A stretch of DNA of 64,000 nucleotides from Parus major (taxonomy: Eukaryota; Chordata; Aves; Passeriformes; Paridae), in contig NC_031768.1 of the NCBI RefSeq assembly GCF_001522545.3, positions 9,135,403-9,199,402 of the forward strand, read 5' to 3'. Position numbers and translations under genes: made by a program. Of the stretch, positions 13,501-27,394 are shown in pieces. Under the pieces are notes generated by a model, which did not search any database, had not been told where the DNA came from, and was given only the letters and a program-made list of their open reading frames with translations. How positions within the stretch are numbered: the first letter of the stretch is position 1; each line of letters opens with the position of its first letter.

Positions 13501-16289
13501 CCAGCTTCCCTGTAAAATAGGAGCTAGTACCTACAGTGGATCAGAAAGGCAGGATAGATGTTCCTAATGGACTTAAGATGCAAGGGATGTACCTTTCCCT
13601 ATTTCCCATAATTTAGGTTCAAATTCCCAAGGTTGTGTGCTCCTTCCAAGGCCTCTGTATGGCAGAACTTGTGGGCAGTTTGAGAAATAAATCCACATTT
13701 CCTTTATGTGATTTTTTTCGTCTAAGTTTCTTTTTCTTTTTTTGCCGTCACATTGTCACTAAAACTAGTGACACTAGAAAAGTAGTGTATTCACCATTTC
13801 TCTGATGAATGTACAGGACTTTGGAGCAATCACTTTTAAACCCTCATTTTAATGTTGCTTAGAAGCATTCAGGGGTTGTAGCAAAAATATTCCTCATGCC
13901 TTAAATAGGCAGTGGGAAAAGTATGATGTGGAAACAACTGATTATATGGGTTCTTCATTGGCTCACCAGTTTTACAGTAATGATTAGAAAAAAACGTGCA
14001 CTTCAGTGACACAAACATTAACTGTAAATACAATTTGACACCAGCACTTTCCTAAGGATTTGTAAGATTTAGTGTAGTGAGTGTTTATGAAAATTGCTAT
14101 GAATATCCCAGCTTTACACAAGGGCATAGTGCAGTTTGCAGGAATATTAGCCTGGAGAAGACAAATAGACCAATTCCCATTTTGGCTAAACAGGTATAAA
14201 ACTGGAATAACATGATTGCACCGAGAGGAACTTGATTATATCAATGGGAGCAATATTTGTTTATTGCTATAGAATTTCCTAGGTCATCTTCTGTAAAGTG
14301 GAAATTTGGATGCTTGTCTTTAACATGTTTCTTCTGTAATGTGGAAACACACTTTAAAAATAGCAACATATATTTGACAGCAGTGTGCTTAGGGAAGGTT
14401 GATCTTACTGAGATTGTTAGTCCTACAAGATATGCTGCAGCACATTTCCTTTATAGTATTACATTGTGTAAATTGCTCCAGCTCAACTCACCTGTCAAGA
14501 TAACGGGAAAAAATGTAATCTGAGCAGGTTCATTAAAAGGCTCTATTGATGCTTTTTAGGTATTAGCTTTAAATAGTTTATTAGTAGACTCCAGTCATTG
14601 GTGCAAAGCAAGAAGACCCTATTGCAATATACTCTTCTGCAGTACAATGAATGAAACTCACATGAGGTCTATATTTTCTTTCACTTAAACTGTGAAAGTT
14701 TTTCCTCTAAATAAATTGGGAATTGAAAACAACTCACAAATATCCATAATTATTTATGCCAGATTAACAAATGATGGGAGACAGTTCTACATATCCTTTC
14801 AGAGCACAGATTTGGCAAGTACTTACTATAAGGCTGTATTCATATTTGTCAGTATGCACAGATTTAAATTTACAGCTGGATTTGCTTCATAGCTTGCTCA
14901 TGCCCTAAATGAAGAAGAAGCTGGTTAATGACAAGAACCTGCTTTCTGACCAAGGGCTCCTTCCCCACAGAGCTGTGCAGCCACAGGAAGCTGCAAGAAC
15001 AGTCTGTATCCACTGTCTTCAGTGTCAACATTTATTAAGGACAGCACTCAGTGCCTGATCTTTGAAAACTCTTAAATGACATAAATGATACCTTAAAAAC
15101 TGCATGGAAAAGAAAAACTTTTTCAAGTGAGTAGGGCCAGGGTGGTTTAGAGGAAGGATTTCTGACTCTAGATGAGTTCTCGTTTAAAGGTCTTTGCAAA
15201 AGAACATTTTGCTCTTCACTTTTTTAGATATCACAGCCTGAAACAATTCTTGCTAAAATAATTAGTTTCTAGTCAGGCAACATCTGGTTTCACACTTACA
15301 GGTCCTGGCAAAAAGAGAATCTATTGAGCCAAGAATAGTATCAGGAAACAGGGATCTCAGATCTCATCTACCTCTCATCAAATACAGAGGGAATTCAGGC
15401 AAACGAGATAAGCCTGGAATGGTATTAAAGATCCTAGTTGGTTTTCTAAAGCAGAATAGCAAAATCTGCACTTAAAGTGCATTTGATTGATAGTGACCAG
15501 ATTGTTTCTGAGGTCTATAGAATAACAAAGACAACAGAGGAGTGTTCAGCAAGCAGCAGCAGCAGCTCGGGTGACAGATATGCAGCCTGTGGGATGGATT
15601 TTTGGGCTTAGTTTGCATTCACATAAAGGGGTGAGTTCAGAACTTCACTGCTTCATACTTCTTGAAAAAATATAATTAAGTGCTCAAAATCAGACTCCAG
15701 AATATCAGCCAGAGCCAGGATGGGTGCAGGGAAGGAAATGGGGAAAGAGGGGCATGGCAGGCAGGGATGAGGAAGGCTGGTATGAGCAGAGCAGAGCTGA
15801 GTGTAAGCCCCAGAGCTGCTGAGAAGCAGCTGGAACAGGCCTGGAGCCTCTTCAATGAACTTGAGGAAAAGGAGTGTGTCTGTCAGTCTGTCAAGGGGCA
15901 GAAAAAGGCAAACCCCACCCCGAGAGGGACAGCAGGAGTTGTAAGAAGAGGCAGAATCAGTGAATCTACGCCTCTGAGAGAGCAGGATTTGCTACAAACT
16001 TCCAGGGAAAGGGTCTGACCTGAAGGTGTCTGGTGAGATGTAGGAGAGGAATGCATCACCTGTGGCTCGAGCCTACAGAGAGAGCTCCTTGTCTGCTGCA
16101 GCATTTCAGAGCTACCTCAGCACTGGAATGAGAAACATGATGGCAAAGGAACCTTTCTGGGGAGGAATACCTTAGTCCTCTCTTGTCATGAGTCCCAGTA
16201 TCTTCCTATAGAGAACTTGGAGGCCCAAGGACAGCTTTGTACTCTTCACTAATTAAAAGAGAAGGAAGAGGAAGAGCTATGACTTTCTC
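10581..16289. other. intergenic, no gene seen
   Basis: Apart from the possible MIR scrap at 13500 there is a purine-rich plus strand at about 11520-11740 and an AT-rich stretch at about 12560-12780. Open frames (up to 112 codons) show no domain. Confidence 0.6.
13500..13545 (+). mobile_element. possible MIR 3' remnant
   Basis: CCAGCTTCCCTGTAAAATAGGAGCTAGTACCTACA recalls the MIR segment CAGTTTCCCCATCTGTAAAATGGGGATAATAGTACCTACC. The match is short, so this could be chance. Confidence 0.35.
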
Positions 16290-16480
16290 ATTTGGAATTT
16301 ATATATATAAACAGAATTTATCTATATATATAGATAGATAGATAGATATAAAATATTTCTATATATATAGAATAAATAAAATATATAATAGTATAATAGT
16401 TATATAATGATATATAATTACATATAATTACATATAATATAGAAATATATATTATTATAATTTATTGTATATTGTGTTAA
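16290..16480. repeat. AT-rich low-complexity and palindromic tract
   Basis: TATATA runs, a GATA tetranucleotide run (about 16330-16350), two near-copies of a CTATATATATAG palindrome (about 16322 and 16359) and a tandem AATTACATAT repeat (about 16416-16436) follow each other. It leads straight into the hexanucleotide array at 16482. Confidence 0.9.
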
Positions 16481-16481
16481 A

Positions 16482-16592
16482 TTATATATATATATATTTA
16501 TCTATATCTATATCTATATCTATATCTATATCTATATCTATATCTATCTATATCTATATCTATATCTATATCTATATCTATATCTATATCTG
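16482..16592. repeat. (TATATC)n hexanucleotide microsatellite
   Basis: After a short TA run, TATATC/CTATAT units repeat about 15 times with one shortened unit near 16545. It yields a spurious Ile-Ser/Ile-Tyr repeat frame. Likely polymorphic in length. Confidence 0.97.
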
Positions 16593-18464
16593 TAAAGTGG
16601 AAGATTATTTCTGGCCCAAGATATTTTCTCTTGGTTTCCATTTCAGTTTGTGATAACAATTTTTCATTTGTTTTCATGTTTGAGCCTCTGTTTGGCCTTT
16701 ACTTACTTTAAAAGATAAAAAGTGAGTCTTGTAATTTTTATTATTTCTAGTGGAACTACATTAAGGCTATGGAAGTGTATTGTTTTGTAGTTCTTGTGAA
16801 AAAATAAAGTTCTTGTGGCACAACTTTTCATAATCAAAGCAGGAAACATTCATCTTGAATTTCAAATTTCAGACTTAGTTTGTGGAACTCATAATTAGGA
16901 AGATAGAAGGCAAATAATCTTTTGCTTTCAAACTGTGATCCATTATGGAAATACATATGGAGCCCTACAGTACCTGCTGCAAGTGTCTGCTGTTAAAATG
17001 ATACCCTTTTGCTCTGTTTTCTGAGCAAGTGAATACCATTACCACAGTGTTTGCCAAATGCTCAGGAAATATTGCTGCTAAGAATAAGGAATACTATACT
17101 AATGTATAAAGACAGGTGAACTGTGTGTTAAGATTATTTAGTTACACTGAATTTCCATGGTGACCAACAACTGTACTTTAAGACAGCCACACAAGTCTGG
17201 TGAGCATTATCAGCATTGTCTGTGCAACAAATGAAAACCGAGAACGTGAATACTTTTTCCTGAGGTATGTAAATTACCGCAGGCGTGATATGAATAATAC
17301 ATCCTGTGCACATTAGCATAGTTTTTCAAATGCAAAAGAGATTCTATATGCACAGTTAAAATGAGCTTCTCTGAATGTTATATCAGTAGAAAATCTCATT
17401 TAAGCAGTGGAAAGAAAATGTGGAACCATCAATATGGCTTAACTCAAATAGATGTAGAGATCTGAAAGTCCTAAAAGAAGAAAAACTCCATTTCAGATAT
17501 CTGAAACTAGTTATTTATTTGGGACATCATCCTGAGAATCCTGTTCTCTGAGGTTTTTCATGTTTTTACATCTACCAGAGTAAGGCCCGTGTACAGGCAG
17601 AGAGATTCTTATTACAGCAATTGCTAAGAGTGTGGCTGCAGAAAGCATATGTCAGTATAATAGAACAATTGTTCCTCCTCCTTCTTCTTCTTCTTCTTCT
17701 GTTTTCTCATTTATTTGATCTTTTGGTTCACTTTTGTCCTGATAAATATGTATGTGTTTATGTAAAATGAGAAAAAAATAACATCCTTCATATTTCGCAT
17801 TTTCAAACCTAGGAAAAAAATAAGAATGTTACAAGTCATTAGTTTTAGATGGAAAGGGCATAAATTACAAGAGATCTCCCCATTCTGGAAAAAAGGACAA
17901 AAGAAACAAAATATGGCAATGCTGGTACTTAGTATTCATTGGAGGGTTTTCAAATAACAAGTGAGAGCATGCAGTGGGTTTAGGGATAGAAGAGGAACAG
18001 AGGGAAGGATCAGAATGGTAGGAGAACCCAGCAGAAGGAACCTGTGAGAGACTGTGAAAACTGTATTTAAATTGATATCTTTTATCTCACTATGTTTAAA
18101 CCTGTAGGTCTTCAGCCAGTGCATTGGGAAACTATTTTGACTGTTTCTCGCAATTTTTCCCCATTCTAATTTACCACGTTTCATCTAATTTCTGCTGCTT
18201 GTAGAGTTGTGTTACAGCTTTCCCATGCTCAGATTGAGCCTGTAGTTCATGCAATAACCTGCAGGATTACCAGACACCTGTTACACCTGGAGATCATTTG
18301 ACCACTCCTGGATGTTTCCCAGAGATTTGTCTCTCACCTCCTCTGTCATCAGAGCCGTGTGGTTTCATCAGGACATATATTCAGGATCCAGTTCTTGAGC
18401 AGATAGAGGGGACAGAAAGAAAAGCCCTCACAATTGCTCACCATCCTTTTGTTAACTCTTCACA
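16593..18464. other. intergenic, no gene seen
   Basis: AT-rich sequence with the CTT microsatellite at 17672. No other repeat or exon is recognised. Confidence 0.65.
17672..17700. repeat. (CTT)n microsatellite with CTC head
   Basis: CCTCCTCCTTCTTCTTCTTCTTCTTCT: seven CTT/TTC units preceded by CCT units, a pure pyrimidine tract on the plus strand. Confidence 0.95.
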
Positions 18465-18690
18465 GAATCACAGAATCTCTTAAATTAGAAGGGACCCAGA
18501 GAAATCATCCAGTCCAACTCCTTGCCCTGCACAGGATTTTAATTCAGTGAGTTTTGTAACCCCTGATCCCAATGCAAAAAATTATTCTGACAACATTTGA
18601 AACTTCCTCGAGTTCTAAAATTCCAGTGTAGACACTCATGCTGCTTTGAAATGCAGCCCATCACCACTGGTTCTATGTGAAGCCATTTTT
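18465..18690 (-). mobile_element. old CR1 LINE 3' fragment (sense on minus strand)
   Basis: The plus strand shows CACAGAATCACAGAATCTC, then AGAAGGGACCCAGAGAAATCATCCAGTCCAACTCCTTGCCCTGCACAGGA, which is the reverse-complement CR1 3' end. The continuation to about 18690 is only loosely CR1-like (ACTTCCTCGAGTTCT, CAGCCCATCACCACTGG), so the far edge is uncertain. Heavily mutated and non-coding. Confidence 0.85.
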
Positions 18691-21600
18691 TGGAGGTGTT
18701 ACGGGACCCATCATCTTTGTTGGGTCAATAATACTTTGTTCATCAATAATACTAAGACAGATTTACATCTGACTGTTTCTTAGGTCAGAGGCAGGATCAG
18801 ACTTTGCAGTAGGATATTTTTTACAGAGAAATCTTGTAGGAAAGGCTAGGACCAGAGTCCTTAAGAAAACTCAGTGTCCATGGCTTCCTTCTGGGAGGGA
18901 ATATTCAAGGAAGGACAAGGCAGAACTTGACAGCTGAGATCCACACTGACCCAGAGTGACAGGAGTGTGAGAAGAGAGCTGAGATTAGCAGCTTCCAGAG
19001 AAGAATGGGAAGATGCAGCCCAGCAGCAACACAGGAGAGGCTGTCAGGCAACACTGAGTTAATTTATGTTGAAATGCTGCATGGACCTGGCCTGTGAAAT
19101 GTACAGGAGGCTGTGAACACCAGAGAGAAAAGATGAAAGAGCAGATGAATGGAACCTATTTCTTGGTGCACACCTATAGTGAGCTGCATTCATTTATCAA
19201 AGCAATATTTTAAAGACTAAAAATACTTTATGGAATTATTCATTAAATAGTCATTTCAGTTCTGACATACTACTCCTGCAGAGATCACAGACAAGAGCTC
19301 TTCTGCCTCTGCTTTAGTTCTTGATATCTTCTCCCCAAATACACCTCGGCATGTTCTATTACTATTTAAACAATTTTAATTATATGAATCATGGGTAAAC
19401 TACCATTATAAGCACAGAACTTTCAATATATTTATAGGAAGGTCCAGGGTTATATTCTCTTTAAAGTACAAATATTATCTCTTACCTTTTAGGAAAAAAG
19501 TTATTAGAAATCACACATTTCTAACTCAATACTGCTATTTTAAAGGTAACTATTCTTTCTTGTTGGTGTTTCTAAGTGTAGAATCTTAAGGCATGATGAT
19601 AATATTTCAGGTTTAAGGTTTATAGATTTGCTCAGTCTAGGCATAAGGCACCTGGTTGTTCTTCAGCAATTTAAAATCATGTCAATACAGGAATAAATAG
19701 CAAAGGCAACAAACCATCAGGAAAGACACTGTGACTATCTGGGCAATCATACAAATCCAACAAGCAAAACAGGAAAAGGCAGATATTTGGTTTGAATCTG
19801 ACTGAATCTTCCAAATTACTTATATTTTAAATCTGACACTTTCATGTGGCAAATAATTCTTTGGGGGGCTGGGGGGGTGGGCAGAAAATAATTGTTCTCC
19901 TAAAGAGATTTTCTGCAATACTTTAGAAATTTATATTACTGGTTGCATGTATGTAGGTTTTTGGATTTTGATTGCCTTCTACAATTAGAATGAGGATATG
20001 CTAATTTTAAAACTGCAAGGTTTATATAAAATTTCCCATAATTTTAATATCTCAGACAAGTTAAAACACAGAATCCAGCACTGAAATTGTAAAGGAGCCA
20101 CATGAGAAATCTTCAAGGTAAGAAACACACAAGAAGAATCAATCCACACATAGGATTCCTGAAAATTTAACAGTAATCCTGAATAAATCACTTGCATACA
20201 TAATTTTATGATTCTAGTACACTTTATTTAATGTAAAATTGCAACTCAATGTTCTGATTTTAAAACTGTCCTAAAATTTAAGGTCATCACAATGTTCAGA
20301 TCATGTCTGCCAAAAATAGGGCATTTTTATCTCTGCAGCATGAGGTGTGAAAATGATTGTGAAGGGTGTATATGGGTCGGGAACAGCCTCCTATTGTCAT
20401 AGCAAAGCCAGAATCTTTCCATACAGAGGTTTGGTTAATGAGATTTTAGAAGCAATTTAAATCCGCAAAATAAAGGAACGATCTAAATGTGGTTTGTGGA
20501 ATTGATTTCACTGCAACAAGATTAGATTTAGATGTGGTGCATGCTCCTTTCTTTTTTTGGTATAGTAGGAATATATATATTCTTTTTTACTTGGAAAATA
20601 AAATTAAAGGATGTTTCTAAATTTATTTTTATGGATTCACTGTTTTTTACTGAAAATAACAGACTGAGAAAGATCTGATTAAGGCTTATGTATATTTACA
20701 AAGTATTTTTTTTCAAATACAGCTCAATTCATCATAAAATATAGAAAGTAAAATATAAAAATTAATAAGGTCTGTTCACAGTTACTTGTAAAACCAGTAA
20801 CTCCAGGCAATAATGTCAACTCTTCAGATACCTTCAGTTTCCACACAAAAAAAGAAAGATAATCTGTTTGCCCTTCCCTTCCTAAGTAACTGTTAGGAGG
20901 AACATGTGCTGCAGCATAGATTCCAGCACAGAATTTGGCTGTGACTATGGTGCTAGGCCAGAAATGTCCTTGTTGTAACCAGCATCCAGGGAGGGGTGAA
21001 CTCCTGAGCCCAAGTGCTGAGAGGCCTGCCAGGGATGGATATTGCTGCTAATGAGGCTTGGGCTGGGGGAGCTGCTCTCCCAGGCTTTGCACACATTGTG
21101 CAGAGCATTTCACCTGGGGTTAGCACACCTCACCTCCGAGAAATTATTTTAGTCATCTTCCTTTACCTTCCAATCTCCCTTCCTGACATACCTCAAGGGG
21201 AAATAAATTAAACTCCTAGTTTTATTTTCACACAAATTAGTTTTGTTTCCACACAAAGTGGGTACTCACACTACAAACTTCAGCCTGTTTTTATGCTTTT
21301 GGCTACAGGTGCCAAAGTCAGACTGGGACATCAGTTAAGCGGTCAATGAAGGGATGTCAATGCCTGCATAAGGAAATGAAGAGATCTAAGCTGATTAACA
21401 AAGTTTTTTCTCACACAAGTACAACCTGTAACCATACCTGTGTCCTCACTATCAAAGAAACCCCAAATGTTTAAATGAAGTCAAGGAGTCTAGACAACTT
21501 CTCCAGTCTTACTGAGCACCTGGAATGCACATCTGAATTAAAAAAAAAAATACAAACCACCTTTGAGCTGAAAACCTGAACTTGAAACTGTGAGACTACA

Positions 21601-23821
21601 ATGGGGAAATAGAAAAATATGCTTTTATTCTCTCCCAGAAATCTGCATGTATATTGTTGGAAACAGAGCCAGGTGTGACCTCGAGTCTGATCCAGGGCAG
21701 ATCTTCTGCATGACCCAGTACTATCAGCATTCTCTCACTGGAGATTTGATAATGCTGCAGAGAAAAAATAAAAGTCATGTGAAGTCTGCTTTCCCTTGGA
21801 TTTTCACGGTTTCAATGTAGCTAAGGTGTCATAAAATCCTACAGCTCTCCATAGGTCTGGAGAAACCTCCAGTCACCATTTGGAACAGCTCCCTCAGAAG
21901 AGCTGTAGCTGCCTCTGCAACTCAGCAGATAAATATGTGTGAATCCCCTTTTGCCCAAATCCTCAATTACAGTCCAGAACCTTTGATTACATCCTTCAGC
22001 TTTACTTGTTAGTGCTGTGGAAGACTTGTGTTCTGCCTTGTTAGAGGAACAGTAATCTCATGGAATGGTTTAAGATCTTATTATTTGTAGCATTTGTTTA
22101 CCATCTGTATTAATCTAAAATTATTTGTGTAACTATCTGAAAGTGAGGGATATTAGAATTCTTTTTATATGCAATTTAATGTGAGGAAAATACTTCAGGA
22201 CTCAGGGAAATGTAATTTTGATCAACCAGTCAAAATAATTTCATGAGTTTCCCTTATTTTACATTCAAAGCACAAAGCATCAGTGGCTTAGGGCTAAGGG
22301 AGAATTGATGGTTTCAGTAACAAAAACAATACATGAGAAAGAGGAAGCTCTTAAGTACCTTGAAGCTGGAAAATACATGGGTTGGGCTCTGTTCTGCTTT
22401 GCCTTCAAAGAATTAAAAGCAAGTCTTTTCCTACAATTATGAGACTGGAATTGAAAATGCACGTGTGTCACAAGCCCTGCTGTTATGTTCTACAGCCCAG
22501 CAGAGTGCTTTGAAGGAAGCTTAGTCTGCTCTTGCCTCTGAAGTACAGAGTTCCTTGAATAGATACTTCTCTTGAACAAAACATCCCCATGAATTAATAC
22601 TAGTTACACTCCCTAAGCCTGCTTAGAAAGAGCTTTCAGGGCATTTCCTCAAAAGGTCCTCAGTGTGTGCTGTCATGATAAGCTGCAGTCCTCTGGGATC
22701 TTGCTCTTCCTTTAAGAATTCTAAAAATTGAGCCACCTTACTGTCATTTCAGGTTTTATAGGCAGGCAAGCTGGCAGACCTGGTTAATTTTGGGATCTAT
22801 TCCCTCTCCCCCAGATTTCCAGCTTGTTAATGGAAACAGGTGTTTGCGGATCAATAACCTGGCAAGTCCTCACTGTCTGAGCTGTTGGGAGTAAGAGCAT
22901 GGCAAGAGCTGTGTGAGGCAGGTCCTCAGCCCACACCTGAGACCAAGGAAGAAAAAGGGGTGATTTTTATGTTTTGTTGTTGTTGATTGCTTAAACCCTT
23001 GTAAAAGCTGCAATGGCTTAATTCTTCCAACACTGGATGCTGTCTTTTATTAGTGCATTATTAGAACATTAAGAAGCACATTCAGAGAGACTCTCTGCAG
23101 CCTACAAGTGCCTACAGGCAGCAGAGAAGGAGATTACTGCAGGGGGATGGATTCAACATTCCCAAAGTTAGTTTCTTGCTCCAAATCATCCTGTGGAGAA
23201 GCCTTCATTACTTCAGGCCTTAAAGGGAACACAGCAGATTTTCTTCCCAAGGCTAATGTTAACCTTTATGAATATCTTTCTTTGCTTCCCCAGAGACATC
23301 ATTTTACATCAATGTTTTAAGTGGAGGCTGATTTTCTTTGTGAATACAATGAATGAAACAACAAAGCACCTTTCTGCAGGTTTGGTTTTTTTTTTCACAC
23401 AGAGTAAATATTTGCTTCCAAGCTGTAGGTTTGTCAGTCAGATTTCAGTCTGAAGAAAATACTTGCAGCCAAGATGGCAACCCTGAACATAAATAAGATT
23501 TATAATGGAAATAACAGTCCTTACTCTAACGTTATGATCACGTACCTACATAAAAAGGTGGAGCACTCCTGTTGTATAATCTACTATTGGTCCTGTTATG
23601 TGACCTAATTAAAACCCTACCTCAAGGATGTCCTTGTCATGCCTGCCAAAATATTAGGGTAATTTAGGAGTTCCCCAAGGAGGGACCTGTGAAACTGCAG
23701 ACAGCAATCAAATGCCAGCTTTCACATAACAAGGCTTACTTAGAAGTCCTAAGAAGCTGATTTTCACAGTGCAGTGTAGGAAGTACTCCTTTGTCTGTCA
23801 AGGAAATCAGCTCAGATGCTT
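18691..23821. other. intergenic, no gene seen
   Basis: AT-rich and free of recognisable repeats. A G-rich run GGGGGGCTGGGGGGGTGGG sits at 19862-19880. Open frames are 60-86 codons and show no domains. Confidence 0.65.
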
Positions 23822-24340
23822 TGTCAAGGTTTAACCCCATCCAGCAGCTAAGTCCCATACAGCCACTCATTCACTCTCCCCTGACAGGATGGGTGAGAGG
23901 ATTGGAAGGGTGAATGAGATAAAGTCAATTTAACAGGTAAAATAAAGATCCTGTGTGCCAGCAAAGAAAAATAGGTAGTTCATTCACCACTTCTCATGGA
24001 CAGGCAGGTGTTCAGCCACCCCAAGGAAAGCAGGGCTCTGTCACCTGTGACAGCGACTTGGGAAGGCAAATACCAATGCTCCAAACATTTTCTCTTCCTT
24101 ATTCTTCCCCCAGCTCTATATTCTAAGCACAATGTCATATGGTGTGGAACATCCCTTTGGTCAGCTAGGTTCTGTTGTCCCAGCTGTGTCCCCTCCCAGC
24201 TTCTTGAGCATCCTTCCACGCTGTGCAAGGAGTAACAGAAACACCCCTGTGTTATCAGTGCTGTTTCCAGCACATCCAAAACACAGCTCCATACAGACTG
24301 CCAGGAAGAAAATTAACTCTACCCCTGCCCAGACCAGCCC
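23822..24340 (+). mobile_element. diverged solo LTR, related to the one at 46.2 kb
   Basis: The left end TGTCAAGGTTTAACCCC aligns with the start of the LTR at 46204. The right half shares the GGAACATCCCTTTGGTCAG core near 24148, the GTGTCCCCTCCCA run, and the end segment GGAAGAAAATTAACTCTACC with CAGACCAGC near 24304-24338. The middle differs much more, which suggests a separate subfamily or greater age. The right edge is degraded, so the end is approximate. No retroviral coding frame adjoins it. A 173-codon open frame crosses its right side and is not a viral gene. Confidence 0.8.
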
Positions 24341-27300
24341 ATGCTCCTACAGAGAATTTTTGTTAGCAATTTGTTTATATAATGAAGTTTGCCATAGAGT
24401 CTGCAATGACTGGAATCCCCAGGAACCTGGGCTCACACTTTCAAGAATAAAAAAGGAGCTGACTTCTGCTCATGGTATTGCTGTGCCAGTGAACAGAGGC
24501 AGAGCCAATGGGGAAAGATGGTTGGAATCCTGGGGATGCATCAGAAGTGCAAATGAAGGAGTCAGAGATGGAGAGAGGCAGCAAAGGAGGAGAGGAGGGC
24601 AGAGAGAACCAGAGGAGGATGGGGACCAAAGCAGGAAAACAAGAAAAGTGTGACAGTATCCTCAACTCATGCAAGTTAAGTGCCATGTAAATTCCATAAT
24701 GGTGCAAACCACCCACTGCTTCACTCCAAAGCACCTGGAGTGCTCTCTTTTCCCCAGGTAATCCCCCAAGAAAGCAGGGGAAGCAATGTGTAAATATGAA
24801 CTTCAGTATGTAATGACTGTTTTAAAATTTGTCAGACAAGCATTTCTGTGCTACCAATAACTTCATTTTGTGCTTGAAAAAATGTTTTATTGGTTGGCCA
24901 GTTAAGGCTGCTACCTCACAAATCAAATAAATAATAAATCAGAGGGTACCAGGAGATATGCCAGTCCATGGCCCCATGCTAATCAGCTGTGGGCATGCAG
25001 TGGCTCAGATGAATACCTGGAAACTGGCCAGCTGTCAACCCTGTAATCACTCAAACATCAGGGATGGTGATTTGTGAGTGGGCCCCGAACCCTTTAGTGA
25101 AAAAGTCAAATTATAATTGCATGCATTCTACAAGAAATGACTGTACTGAGCAGCTGAAGAGCCTCCTACTTTCTGAAATACATTTTCAGAATGTATTTAT
25201 TGACTCACCTTCAGTACCAATTCAGTTTAGAAATTTGAAGTTTGAAGCACTAGTTGATACAAATGATCACTGGTAAATATTCTGGCTTGTTTAAAAATGT
25301 ACTCATTTCTCTCCCTTCAGAAAATCTGGAGAGGTGGAAAAAACAAGTTTGTTGTGGGTAACCTGTGGATAGCATGGTGTCCTAAGTGCTGAATAGAGAA
25401 AAGGTCAGATTACAGTGGAGTTCCAGGGGAAAGAATTTCAGATTTCCCAGGGCTCAATTGTTGCTTCTTTTTGCCAAAAAGAAGTTTGAAATCAGTTTCA
25501 CACTCCCCCAGCACTCTTTTAGGGAAGAGTAATGTTAAAATTAGGGTGGCAGAAGCAGCTGTACCCTCATTTTGGGAAAAAAAAGAATCTAATAATTTGG
25601 CTTCCAATTCTTAAGAAGATACCATGGGAGTTCTAAATCCTTCAGCTGCTGCATCCTCAAAAGGTGACTGAGTTAATAATTTCGGAAACTTTTTTTGCAC
25701 ATTTACCCTAGTAACACTGAAGTGTGGAACAGCGGTCAAGAAACTTTATCTGTGCAAATCGTGACATCAAATTCTCATCTAGGCTGCTGCCAGCTAACCC
25801 CTGGGATTGCAGCCTGCTGGGTTTCAGTGTGGGGTTTGTTCTTTATTATTTTGATGTGGCGTTGCTAATGAGTTGTGAAATTTCTTGTGCTGAGCATTCA
25901 GTGCCTTGAGCGCATTCCTGCGTTCAGCGGTTGTGGGAGAGGACTTGGGCAGAACAGAGTTTTGCCATCTGGGTGGTTTCCTCTCCAGAGGCCCTGCAGG
26001 GACAGGGAGATTGTAAATCTTTACTTGGCATTCTCAAAGGGTTAACAAAGGAATTAAAAAGCTCCATTAGCATTGGAGAAGGATGACAGTCAGCTGCTGT
26101 TCTTACACACATTGGAGCTTGAGACAATTTTGGTACTAAGGAGTGGAGAGGCTGAGGACAAGTAAAATGTAGCAGGTTTTGCAGGCAAAGACAGTTACCT
26201 TAATGAGTACATGGACATCCTGAAGGATTGGAGCACAGTACAAAATTGTTCATAAAGCCACCTGGACACAGGGGCAGAGAGGACAGATCAGGAAGAAGGA
26301 ACCAGTTTATAACCTTGCACAGCAGTATTACAAAGTTGCTAAAAATGAATTTTTTTGCAGCTCTGTTCAGTTTTTTGTTTTGAATCCCATTATATAGTTT
26401 TTGAAGTGATAGATATTCATTGAAATCCCAATCTTATTTTGGATACTTATAATTCCATGCTCAAGAGCCAGAGAAATTTAAACCATTTCTGTGCACACAA
26501 ACATTAAAATAACGTTATTAAGTTTGTGGAGATGAATAATGTTCGTTAATGTATTTCTGTGCATGTGTGCAATTTACTTGGTGTTTTGTTTCTCAAAACT
26601 ATTTTCATATCAGGGATTCATATTGATATTTGCATAGGTCAGCAGCAGACTGGGAATCATTAAAGCAGCAGAATGTGTCACTTTAGGCTAATGAAGTAGT
26701 TACCACTGCCAGCAGCAGTATTGGTGTGAGCTCACAATAGCTTTGCCAGTGCTTTTCATAAACATTTATTGGACAGCAAAGAAAAGGTGAGACGTGGGAC
26801 TCTCAACTTCTGGTTCTGTCTCAACAAGGGATGATATATTCCAGGGGATAGAAACTTCCCTCATCTCTCCTTTCCCAACCCACACTTTCTAAGCTGTTGT
26901 GGTTGATCTTTCCCACGACTTAGCCCTGAACCATCTCCTTGGTAGTCCATACAAATGGGGTTCATCTCAGTGAAATTATATTGGGCTTTTGTGGCCAGGT
27001 TTTTGTAAGGGGGGAGGAGGAGAAAAGGCAATGCATCTGTCTATGTCTTACCTGGTTTTCTAAGAGCCTCTTATAACAAAGTACAAGACAGTACTTTAAC
27101 CTATTTAAAACATCTATTTTAGGCCAAGAAATGTTGTGCTTTGCTAGTGTCTTAAAGGACCTACATGAAATAACTACCAGCTACCCCAATTCCAGTACAA
27201 GTGTGCTTCTTCGCCTCTCTTTTCCTACTGCATCTTCTCTAAGCAGCAGTTCTTCAATGTTCTCCTTGATTAAGTTTCTGATCAGTGATAGCCTGGGATT

Positions 27301-27394
27301 CAACAAAATCATTTGATGGGTACCTGATCTTCCTCTTCTTCCTGCCTTTCTTTCTCTGCCTTTATGTGGTTTTCTCTGCACAAGGATGGTAAAG
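24341..27394. other. intergenic, no gene seen
   Basis: A purine-rich plus strand lies at about 24550-24655 right of the old LTR. Nothing else is recognised; no exons. Confidence 0.65.

Noticed and set aside
16465..16653. Ile-Ser/Ile-Tyr repeat frame
   Set aside because: It is a translation of the TATATC microsatellite.
24132..24653. 173-codon plus frame
   Set aside because: It starts inside the old solo LTR and ends in purine-rich low-complexity DNA. It has no viral or cellular domain.
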